Shown here in pieces: positions 36,788 through 44,057 of a stretch of 64,000 nucleotides of DNA. The position numbers and the translations under genes are program-made. Origin of the DNA: JBJXGE01 sp046154185 (lineage in GTDB: Bacteria; Planctomycetota; UBA8108; UBA1146; JAJFFE01). Positions within the stretch are counted from its first letter, which is position 1. Every line of letters begins with the position of its first letter. The notes under the pieces were generated by a model, which searched no databases, had not been told where the DNA came from, and was given only the letters and a program-made list of their open reading frames with translations. The stretch lies in contig JBJXGE010000070.1 of NCBI GenBank assembly GCA_046154185.1, positions 1 to 64,000 on the forward strand, written 5' to 3'.

Positions 36788-37507
36788 ATGAAATCCACGA
36801 TCTCGATTGCCTGTCTGCTCGTCGTGCTGAGTCTTTGCGCGCCCTGTGCGGCTTTCATCCGCGGGGACGCCAATGGCGATGGCCTCGTGAATGTCGCGGA
36901 TGCGATCACCACGTTGAGCTATCTGTTCGTGCCGGGGACGCCGACGCCCGCGTGCCTCGACGCGGTGGATGTCGATGATGATGGTCAATTACTCATCGGC
37001 GACGCCGTCGTGCTGCTCTCGTCGCTCTTCGTGCCCGGCTCCCCACCACCGGCGCCGCCGTATCCGAACGACGGATTCGATCCGACGCCGGATGCGCTCG
37101 GCGATTGTGGCGGCGGCGGCGGACCGTTGCCGTTCGAGACATTAGTCGAAGGCGTTTTCTGCGGCGCCACGCCGATCGTGACGATCATCCGCGACGCCGC
37201 GGCGTGGGATAGTTTCTGGCTCGAGTTCGGCAGCATCTTCTTTCCACCGCCCGCGCAACCGAGCGTCGACTTCTCGATCGACATGGTCGTGGTCATCGTC
37301 AATGCCGGTAATACGAGCGGTTACACGATGCACATCGACGATCTCATCGCGACACCCGCCGGCATAGAAGTGCATTACACGTTCGGCGTGCCGCTTGGAT
37401 TCTGCATCACGCTCGACGTGCTCACGCAACCGCATCACATCGTGCGCGCGCCGGCGACGCCCGGCGCTGCCATTCAGTTCGAGACGGTCGTGGATACTTG
37501 TCCGTGA
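36788..37507 (+). CDS. Secreted protein: N-terminal dockerin-like repeats plus PrcB-like C-terminal domain
   Basis: The protein has 239 residues with GGAGG before the ATG and a signal peptide (STISIACLLVVLSLCAPCAA). Two dockerin-like halves come first: RGDANGDGLVNVADAITTL and DVDDDGQLLIGDAVVLL, then PDALGDCGGGGG as a hinge. The C-terminal domain has RDAAAWDSFWLEFG, PSVDFSIDMVVVIVNAGNTSGY and similar blocks. These recall the PrcB C-terminal family, a protease-complex-associated fold. Dockerin at the N-terminus is the reverse of the other dockerin proteins here. Function unknown. Confidence 0.82.
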   Translation: MKSTISIACLLVVLSLCAPCAAFIRGDANGDGLVNVADAITTLSYLFVPGTPTPACLDAVDVDDDGQLLIGDAVVLLSSLFVPGSPPPAPPYPNDGFDPTPDALGDCGGGGGPLPFETLVEGVFCGATPIVTIIRDAAAWDSFWLEFGSIFFPPPAQPSVDFSIDMVVVIVNAGNTSGYTMHIDDLIATPAGIEVHYTFGVPLGFCITLDVLTQPHHIVRAPATPGAAIQFETVVDTCP

Positions 37508-37594
37508 GCTCTTGAGAGGCTCTCGCGAACAGCTTGGCTTTGTGTGGCAAGTCGAAACAACCGTCAAGGCTCGCGACCGAGCGGGATCACTGAT

Positions 37595-38389
37595 TCAGTC
37601 GTAAAAACCAACCACTTTGCTGAATCGCTCGCGCTCGACTTCCGCGTAGTTGCGGCCCGCGGCGAGGACGTGGCCGTTTGCGTCTTTGAATTGCCAGCCG
37701 AAACAAACATGGCCGTGGCAGACTTGGGGCGGAGTCGTGGGCGCGAGCGTGACGCCCGGGAACATCTGCCGCGACATCGCTATGTGTTGCGCGAGCGCAG
37801 CGCGCGACGCCACAGCAGCATAGCGATCGAGAAAGCGCCCTTCGGTCGCAAAACAGCGATCGAGGTGCGACGCGCAACGCGCCGAGTCATCCTCGTTCCA
37901 CGCGGCGATGTACTCGCGCACGAGCGCAGTCGCGACCGCGAAGTCGTGCTCACCGACCACTTGCTGATCGAGCTGCGCGAGATATTGGGTCCAGCCTTCC
38001 CGATGCCCCTTGCATTCGTCGGTCGTCGGTATGCCGGTGTGGCGCAGCGTGACGAGCGTGCCATCGGCCTTGGGCGTCAGCGTAATCGTGACGCGTGTCG
38101 ACCCCGTCGGCATGCTGCGCGCTTGCGCTCCCTCCGCAACACCCCAACTGATGACGAGCTTCTGATTCGGCACGATCTCGATGATCTCGCCAGCAACGAC
38201 GGTCTGACAACTCGCAAACTGGATGCGCAGCGGACTCTTCGGTCGCGCTTCGAACTCGACCGGCGCGGACAACCAGCGCGAGAAGCGTTCGCGATCCGTG
38301 AAGAACCGGAAGATCGTCTCGGGCTGCGCCTGGATGAACTGCGACACTTCCACGTCTTCGGTCGCGCGCGCACGGGGTTGGCTCGTCAT
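37595..38389 (-). CDS. AHSA1/SRPBCC domain protein with C-terminal NTF2/SnoaL-like domain
   Basis: The protein has 264 residues. The ATG at 38389 overlaps the ArsR stop (ATGA). Residues 10-145 are an AHSA1-like START domain (QAQPETIFRFFTDRERFSRWL; MPTGSTRVTITLTPKADGTLV; TLRHTGIPTTDECKGHREGW). Residues 155-264 resemble a SnoaL/NTF2-like domain (AALVREYIAAWNEDDSARC). The pairing of ArsR and AHSA1 genes is common in bacteria; the substrate is unknown. It is convergent with the preceding dockerin gene. Confidence 0.88.
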   Translation of the reverse strand: MTSQPRARATEDVEVSQFIQAQPETIFRFFTDRERFSRWLSAPVEFEARPKSPLRIQFASCQTVVAGEIIEIVPNQKLVISWGVAEGAQARSMPTGSTRVTITLTPKADGTLVTLRHTGIPTTDECKGHREGWTQYLAQLDQQVVGEHDFAVATALVREYIAAWNEDDSARCASHLDRCFATEGRFLDRYAAVASRAALAQHIAMSRQMFPGVTLAPTTPPQVCHGHVCFGWQFKDANGHVLAAGRNYAEVERERFSKVVGFYD

Positions 38390-38709
38390 CGGGTTCTTCT
38401 CTCCTCTTCTTCCGCCAGTTGTTTGAGGGCGCTGAGTCGCTCGGTCCATTGCGCTTCGAGAAACGCGGCGAGTGGTCCAAGTGTCGCTTTGTCGACGCTA
38501 TAGAACCTTTGCTTGCCGGCGCGCCGCACACTCACCACGCCGATATCCCGCATCCGAGCGAGATGCTGCGAGACAGCAGAAAACGTCACGTCAACGGCCG
38601 CGGCGATCGCGCCCGCGCAGCGTTCCTCGTGCCAGATCAACTGCAGGATCTGTTGGCGCCGCGGTTCCGCGACGACGCGCAAAGCTCGAACACTGAGCGA
38701 CAAGTTCAT
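38386..38709 (-). CDS. ArsR-family transcriptional regulator
   Basis: The protein has 107 residues from the ATG at 38709. A winged-helix DNA-binding domain fills most of it: ALRVVAEPRRQQILQLI, then VTFSAVSQHLARMRDIGVVSVRRAGKQRFYSV, as in ArsR/SmtB-type regulators that act with AHSA1 genes. The metal-binding Cys motif of ArsR is absent. It is coupled to the AHSA1 gene by an ATGA overlap and probably represses its own operon through the palindrome at 38719-38734. Confidence 0.9.
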   Translation of the reverse strand: MNLSLSVRALRVVAEPRRQQILQLIWHEERCAGAIAAAVDVTFSAVSQHLARMRDIGVVSVRRAGKQRFYSVDKATLGPLAAFLEAQWTERLSALKQLAEEEERRTR

Positions 38710-38718
38710 GGCCGACAA

Positions 38719-38734
38719 TTTAGCGCGCACTAAA
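38719..38734. promoter_or_regulatory. Candidate ArsR-type operator
   Basis: The sequence tttagcgcgcactaaa is a near-perfect palindrome (arms TTTAG/CTAAA, two central mismatches) 10 bp upstream of the ArsR start codon. Position and symmetry suit autorepression by this regulator; binding is inferred. Confidence 0.45.
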
Positions 38735-38773
38735 ATGTTGTCAACTGGGATTTCCGAAGGCGGCAGGCACATC

Positions 38774-38823
38774 AAAAGAGCCGTCACGGTCCGAGCACTC
38801 CTTTCCGCTCGAATCGTGACGGC
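38774..38823 (-). terminator. Intrinsic terminator of the three-repeat dockerin gene
   Basis: A perfect 9-bp inverted repeat GCCGTCACG/CGTGACGGC (38780-38788 with 38815-38823) encloses a second 5-bp stem CGAGC/GCTCG. On the minus strand it is followed by TCTTTTGATG. It begins about 30 bp past the stop of the gene at 38854-41454. Confidence 0.7.
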
Positions 38824-38853
38824 CTATTTCGGCTGATGACTCAGATGCAGGCG

Positions 38854-41454
38854 CTAGAAACACACCCCATACGCCGCGCAGTTCAAGGCGTCAGCGCTCG
38901 GGTCCGTGCTACACAACGGATGCGGCGACGGCGGAGGCGGAGATGCCGGCACGAACAGCCAGTTCAGCGTGTAGATTCCATCGGCGATGTTCACCGAGCC
39001 GTCGTCGTTGGCGTCGGCGGCATCCATGCACGTGGGTGACGGAGACGCCGGCACGAACAGCCAGTTCAGCGTGTAGATTCCATCGGCAATGTTGACCGCG
39101 CCATCGGCGTTCGAGTCGGCGCGACGAAAGAAGCTCCCGGGCAGCGACGCATTGAAGTCGACGTTCAAGACGATCGGCCCGACGCGCGACGATGTGGAGT
39201 AATTCGACACCTGGATGCGAACATTCTCGCCGGCGGCCATTGTCCTCACGATGCGACTATCGAATTGGTTGCTGGCGGAAAGCGAGCCGCAGTTTCCGAG
39301 GCCCGCGTCATCGTTGCAGGCGAGCGCGCCGCCGCCGCCGCATGAGGAGTAAATCGCCAGCACCGTATCGACGCCATCGTCGAGACCGTATTGGTCGTGC
39401 GTCCCGCAGGTGGAGACTGTCAAGGTGCCAGCGGCGGGCGCCGTGAATCGATACCAAACGTCGGGATTCGAGAGCGTTGGCGCGCAAGAGACGGGCACGT
39501 CGTTGGTCGCGCCGATCAGCGTACCGAAGACGGTTTCGCCGTCGAAGACTTGCGTCGCGTTGAAGCAATAGTCGTTGAGCGGCGGCGGCGGGCACTGCAA
39601 GTACACACAATTCTCGATGAAGTCGCTGATCTGGCCCTGCGCCAAGCCGTCGGTCTCGTGGCCGATGCAGATCGTGTCGCTCCCGTTGCCGATCACGACG
39701 GCCGCTTGCCCCGCCACTGGACCGCTCGTGAACCCGCCGCTGGACTGCGCATCGCCCATCGTCAGACGGTCGCCGTTGTCCGCCCACACGTCCGGACCGG
39801 CGCCGATGAAAGGTACGACGTTAGGAATGCTCCAGGCCGAGGTGAGCGCTCCCCAGTCATTGATCTGCAGGGGTAACGTGAAGTCGACGGCGTTCGTGAC
39901 ACGCAGCGCGGTTTGCAGCTCAGGCTCGGCGTCGAGATTCCAGTAGGAAACGAGCGCCTTGCCCCCGTCATCGATGTAGTCGGCGAGCGGAACGCCGTCG
40001 AACGAGGAGCTCGAGTTGTTGACGACAACGTAGTCCCATTCGGTCGTGCCGTTCAGCGCTTCGATGAAGTCCCCGCTGTTCGTCGTGCGCGTGAAGGGGA
40101 GATTTTGCCGGCTGAGCGCGATTTGCGCGGCGTGATCGGAGTTGTTATCAAAGAGGAGAATCTGCCGGGGCGGTTCGCAGAGGTAATGAATGCAGTTTTG
40201 CACCAAGCTGAAGATGGCGCCGCCGCTCAAGCTGACGTAGTCGTGGCCGATGCAGATCGCGCTGCCACTGTTTGAGACGACCACCGCAGCTTGGCCGATC
40301 GTGGGCGATCCCACGAAACCCGCGAGGGCAGTGCCAGTATCGACGGTGAGGCGATCGCCGTTGTCGATGAACTGGTCCGCTGAGGCGTTGATCGTGGCTG
40401 GGACCGAATTGGGAACGTTCCATATCTGCGAGTGCGGCCAAACCGCCGGCCACTCGTAAATCGGCATCGGCGCCGTGAAGTCCGTCGCGGAGCTCACGCC
40501 GAGGACGTTCTGCAGGCCCGGCTCGGCATCGAGGTTCCAGTAGGAAACGAGCGCCTTGCCTCCGGCCTCGATGTAGTCGGAGAGCGGCGCGGCGGAGACA
40601 AGCGTGGTGGCGGCGCTCTCTACGACCACGAGCTCCCACTCTATCGGCCCCGTCATCATCGTATTGAAGGACGAGGGGGTCGTGACTCGCGTCCGGTTCA
40701 GGCCCTCATCGAGCAGCGCGTCGCCCGACGTCGTGCTGTAAGTCGTCGCGTCGGTGTAGTGAAGCACGCGTTTTTGCAGCATGAATCGAATACTGCTCGT
40801 CATGAAGAACTGCACATTCGACGGGTTTAAGCCATCGAGCTCATGGCCGATGCAGATCGTGCGGCCTTCATTGCCGATCACGATCGCCGCTTCTCCGGCA
40901 GCCGGCGTAGCGGTGAAACCGCCGATCGCAACGCTCGAGCCCGTAGTGTTGAGGCGGTCGCCATTATCTCCCCACATGTCCGGCGCCGTGCTGAGTCCGA
41001 CGAGCGAGAAAGGGCCAAGGGAGTACCACGGCGCAAACTCGGCGGTGCCGACCCATCGGCTGATAGCGAGCGGCGTCGAGAAGGAGGATGCGACGGTGAC
41101 GTCCAACGCCGCTTGCAGGGTGGCGTCGGCGTCGAGATTCCAGTACGCGACGATCGCTTTGCCGCGCGCGTTGATGTAGGTGTTGAGCTCGGCCGAGTCG
41201 AGGTTGTTCCCGCTCGACGCAATTATGACGAGCGCCCAGTTCGTGCCGCCCGTGAGTTCGGCGTCGAGCGCGGCTTGCGTGGTCACGGTCGTGTACGTGA
41301 ATCCCATTGTTGGCGCCGAGACGGCGAGCGTGTCGGCCACGGCGGCACTAGTCAGGTTGTCGTAATAGAGGATCTGCGGCTGCGCCGATCCCTGTCGAGT
41401 GAGCGCGAGCGACAATGCAAATGCCATGGCCATGATTCCGAATCTGGTGTGCAT
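38854..41454 (-). CDS. Secreted three-repeat protein with PPC-like and dockerin-like C-terminus
   Basis: The protein has 866 residues. The start at 41454 has GGAAGG upstream and a signal peptide (FGIMAMAFALSLALTRQGSA, then QPQ). Three homologous units of roughly 190-200 residues follow, each with a block like YIxxGGKALVSYWNLDAEPxLQ, then DNGDRL and AAVVIGNxGxxICIGHE. A pre-peptidase C-terminal-like domain follows (about 620-775; VWYRFTAPAAGTLTVSTCGT, DTVLAIYSSCGGGGALACND). The end has two nearly identical dockerin-like halves (NIADGIYTLNWLFVPASP twice). It is exported; function unknown. Confidence 0.88.
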   Translation of the reverse strand: MHTRFGIMAMAFALSLALTRQGSAQPQILYYDNLTSAAVADTLAVSAPTMGFTYTTVTTQAALDAELTGGTNWALVIIASSGNNLDSAELNTYINARGKAIVAYWNLDADATLQAALDVTVASSFSTPLAISRWVGTAEFAPWYSLGPFSLVGLSTAPDMWGDNGDRLNTTGSSVAIGGFTATPAAGEAAIVIGNEGRTICIGHELDGLNPSNVQFFMTSSIRFMLQKRVLHYTDATTYSTTSGDALLDEGLNRTRVTTPSSFNTMMTGPIEWELVVVESAATTLVSAAPLSDYIEAGGKALVSYWNLDAEPGLQNVLGVSSATDFTAPMPIYEWPAVWPHSQIWNVPNSVPATINASADQFIDNGDRLTVDTGTALAGFVGSPTIGQAAVVVSNSGSAICIGHDYVSLSGGAIFSLVQNCIHYLCEPPRQILLFDNNSDHAAQIALSRQNLPFTRTTNSGDFIEALNGTTEWDYVVVNNSSSSFDGVPLADYIDDGGKALVSYWNLDAEPELQTALRVTNAVDFTLPLQINDWGALTSAWSIPNVVPFIGAGPDVWADNGDRLTMGDAQSSGGFTSGPVAGQAAVVIGNGSDTICIGHETDGLAQGQISDFIENCVYLQCPPPPLNDYCFNATQVFDGETVFGTLIGATNDVPVSCAPTLSNPDVWYRFTAPAAGTLTVSTCGTHDQYGLDDGVDTVLAIYSSCGGGGALACNDDAGLGNCGSLSASNQFDSRIVRTMAAGENVRIQVSNYSTSSRVGPIVLNVDFNASLPGSFFRRADSNADGAVNIADGIYTLNWLFVPASPSPTCMDAADANDDGSVNIADGIYTLNWLFVPASPPPPSPHPLCSTDPSADALNCAAYGVCF
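38945..39087. repeat. 41-bp perfect direct repeat inside the dockerin coding region
   Basis: Positions 38945-38985 and 39047-39087 are identical over 41 bp, 102 bp (34 codons) apart, one in each dockerin half. The flanking bases diverge at once. This suggests a recent duplication or gene conversion of one EF-hand half. Confidence 0.8.
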
Positions 41455-41775
41455 GGAACCTTCCTCATGTAGGTCGCGCAACCTCAGGTGAGCCCAAGAC
41501 ACGCACGACGCCCCGCGAAATTCTCGTGCGCGATTCGACGACGAGTCGAAATCTCGTTCGCGGCACCATGAATCCGCAAAGCCGCTCCAAGAGCCTTCAG
41601 TTGGGTTGCAAATCGTTTGAGAAAAATAGTTAAGTCAGTCAACGCTCAACGCTGCATCCGCTCTTGCCCGACTACCGGACTTTCGTCGCCGGCGGATCAA
41701 TCCAGTCCGCCGGCCATTTCCTCCCGCCAACCTTCTCCGCTTTGAACGCGCACGTTTCTCGATCTACACATCGAG
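41455..41775. other. Upstream region of the three-repeat dockerin gene, 321 bp
   Basis: This stretch holds the SD and presumed promoter of the minus-strand dockerin gene. It also has an AT-richer patch near 41610-41640 (gagaaaaatagttaagtcagtcaac), unusual for this GC-rich DNA. No supported gene is seen; the aroC relic begins at about 41776. Confidence 0.4.
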
Positions 41776-41912
41776 ATCGTCTTCCTCCGCATCACCCGCT
41801 TCGGCGAGTCATATGGCGCAGCGCTCGGTGTCGTCATCGAGGCTGCCCTGCGGGTATGGCGCTCTCCGAAGCCGACCCTCTGCCGGAGTTCGGCGTCGGC
41901 GACCGGGACGGA
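41776..41912 (+). pseudogene. Decayed 5' fragment of chorismate synthase (aroC)
   Basis: Translation gives ITRFGESYGAALGVVIE. After a 1-bp shift it gives GCPAGMALSEADPLPEF. Intact AroC at 52006 reads ITSFGESHGAALGVVIDGCPAGIALAESDFLPEL. DNA similarity to about 52030-52165 is clear by eye, with two single-base deletions relative to the intact gene, near 41840 and 41892. No start codon, frame or downstream aroC sequence survives past about 41912. It is a relic of a duplicated or transferred aroC beginning, not a functional gene. It lies just upstream of the FGE-domain gene, whose codon use also differs. Confidence 0.8.
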
Positions 41913-42058
41913 GCACCATTCCCCACTACTTCCTCGGCCTCGGTTTTTTCGCGCCACGGTCGGATTGTTGTTCGGTCGCGCCCGGAGTTCCCCTTCTGGT
42001 TCCGGATCGGTCGCAGTGATCGATCCGAAACCAAGGCTCGGAGCGAGAGGATCCCGCC

Positions 42059-43870
42059 ATGTTTCGTTGCTCGAACCCGTCAGTTTCGAGTAGTTCGCAG
42101 CGTAGTTTGTGGAGTAGAGGCCACTCACCCTCACAGAGCGATAAGAGCAAACGCGGCTCTCGATGGGGTGTCGTCTGTGCCCTTTTCATCCTGACGCGTT
42201 GCGGCGGCGGCGGCGGCGGTGGCGGTGGCGGAGTCGCGGCTCGCGCTCCGATCACGGGCACCTATTCCGTCAGCTTGACCGTAGAACAGGAACCCTGCGA
42301 CCCGGCCGCGGTGGGCGACATCGAGACCGATGTGGTCACCATCGAGATCGTCGACAATGACGGCCACAACGGCAACGTGCGGATCTCCGACGACACCGGA
42401 GTAGTCTTCTTGGTCGGCACCTACTCCGCGTCAACCGGTCGCGTGGACCTCCGCAACGAGGTCATGATCAACGGCGAACTGCATGTGCTCTCCAGACCTC
42501 CCACCGACGGAGAGCTCCAGTTCGCCTTCGAGACCAACCCGAACCAACTGTCGTTCACGGGGAGTGTGAACGTGACGGGCCCGTGCCCCAAGGTGCTGAA
42601 AGTCACCGGATCCATGATGCTGGTGGGCCCCCCCGTTCGGGATACGCTGCCGCTCCTCGTCCAGGCGGAACTCTTCGAAGGTATTTCGCTCGGCGAGAAC
42701 CCAACGCCGGAAGAGATCATGGACGGGTTCTTCCTCACGCAGCAGCACGAGGACTACTTCCAACCCAGCTGCGCGGGCTTTGGAAACGGCGACTTCGCGG
42801 TGGTCTTCGAGGCCAGCGTCGCAGGCCAGTATCTTTTCAGCACCCTCGGTTCCGACCCACAGTTCGACACCGTGCTCGCCCGCTTCGAGTACAACGCCAA
42901 CGCGCCCGGCTTGGAAATTCCAGGGACCTGCGAGGATTCGGCGTTCCTCACTTCCACGGAACTCCTCGTGACGCTCGCGGCGAACGAGCGGACCATCGTG
43001 GTCCTCGACGGTGCACCCGCCGTGGTGTCGGGCGTAGATCCCTACGGTAGGTTCGTCCTGAGTGTCGAGCGGACGTCGTACCCCGGATTGACCCTCTCAG
43101 GCACGAATCCCGAGGGCTACCGCGAGTACACGCTGGACTTAGACCCGACGGTGGTGCTGATCTTGATACCGGGAGGGACTTTCATGATGGGGACCGCGGC
43201 CGGATTACTCGCCGAGATGCCCGCGCATCAGGTCACGCTGTCGCCGTACTTCATCGCGAAGTACGAGATCACGAACGCACAGTACAAGCGCTACTGCGAC
43301 GCGACGATGACTCCGTATCCACCGGAGCCGAGTCCGGGTTTCCTTACCCCGAGCTACTTCACGAACCCGAGTTCCGTGAACTTTCCAGTGGTCATGGTGT
43401 CGTGGAATGACGTCCAAGGCTACCTCACGTGGGCGGGCCTTACACTGCCGACCGAGGCGCAATGGGAATTCGCGGCGTGCTGGACTGATGGGCGAATCTA
43501 CCCCTGGGGCAACGAAGCGCCCGATGCCGGAGGCGTGTACCGGGCGAGCTATTGTGCTGGAACTTTCTGTTTTTTCGATGGCTGGCAGCACACATCGCCG
43601 GTAGACGCATTCGACCAGTTTGCCGGACCCTTCGGTACACGCGATCAATCCGGAAACGTTCAGGAGTGGTGCCAAGACCGTTATGGGGCCTACACGTCGA
43701 GCCCTGCCGTTGACCCGACCGGACCAGCAATCGGCTCCCTCCGCGTGGTCCGTGGCGGTTACTGGTTCGACGCCCCCTTCCAGCTGCGTGGTCGGCATCG
43801 CATCGGGGTCAACCCGACGGACCGCCACAGCGGACAGGGCTTCCGGGCCGCCAGAGTCGTCCCCCGATAA
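42059..43870 (+). CDS. Secreted FGE/sulfatase-modifying-factor-domain protein with poly-Gly linker
   Basis: The protein has 603 residues; AGGA lies 7 nt before the ATG. A basic n-region and hydrophobic stretch (WGVVCALFILTRC) lead to ten glycines, a lipoprotein-like layout with a poor lipobox (LTRC). Middle domains are beta-rich (about 65-330). Residues 355-603 form a formylglycine-generating-enzyme-like fold: IPGGTFMMGT, YEITNAQYKRYC, PVVMVSWNDVQGYLTWAG, LPTEAQWEFAACW, YPWGNEAP, DQSGNVQEWCQDRYG, VVRGGYWFD and HSGQGFRAAR. Similarity does not prove sulfatase activation; many such domains serve other roles. Codon use looks less GCG/CGC-heavy than its neighbours. Confidence 0.88.
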   Translation: MFRCSNPSVSSSSQRSLWSRGHSPSQSDKSKRGSRWGVVCALFILTRCGGGGGGGGGGVAARAPITGTYSVSLTVEQEPCDPAAVGDIETDVVTIEIVDNDGHNGNVRISDDTGVVFLVGTYSASTGRVDLRNEVMINGELHVLSRPPTDGELQFAFETNPNQLSFTGSVNVTGPCPKVLKVTGSMMLVGPPVRDTLPLLVQAELFEGISLGENPTPEEIMDGFFLTQQHEDYFQPSCAGFGNGDFAVVFEASVAGQYLFSTLGSDPQFDTVLARFEYNANAPGLEIPGTCEDSAFLTSTELLVTLAANERTIVVLDGAPAVVSGVDPYGRFVLSVERTSYPGLTLSGTNPEGYREYTLDLDPTVVLILIPGGTFMMGTAAGLLAEMPAHQVTLSPYFIAKYEITNAQYKRYCDATMTPYPPEPSPGFLTPSYFTNPSSVNFPVVMVSWNDVQGYLTWAGLTLPTEAQWEFAACWTDGRIYPWGNEAPDAGGVYRASYCAGTFCFFDGWQHTSPVDAFDQFAGPFGTRDQSGNVQEWCQDRYGAYTSSPAVDPTGPAIGSLRVVRGGYWFDAPFQLRGRHRIGVNPTDRHSGQGFRAARVVPR

Positions 43871-43922
43871 CCGTCCCGCAGCAGAACTCGAATCGCGGCG
43901 GTCGTCGAAGAAGCTTCGCGTG

Positions 43923-43951
43923 TTCCCCGGCGTGTTGGTATCGCCGGGGAA
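43923..43951. terminator. Perfect hairpin between convergent genes
   Basis: TTCCCCGGCG/CGCCGGGGAA forms a perfect 10-bp stem with a 9-nt loop, 53 bp after the FGE-domain stop and before the convergent FkbH gene end. No T-run follows on either side. Candidate bidirectional terminator. Confidence 0.5.
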
Positions 43952-44057
43952 TACGTACCGAATCGACAAGCCCGCCGACGACCGGACGCGCGGAACAAGA
44001 TGTTCGTGAACGTGGAAATTCATGCATTCATCGGGCGAAACGACGCCCTCGAGTGCG

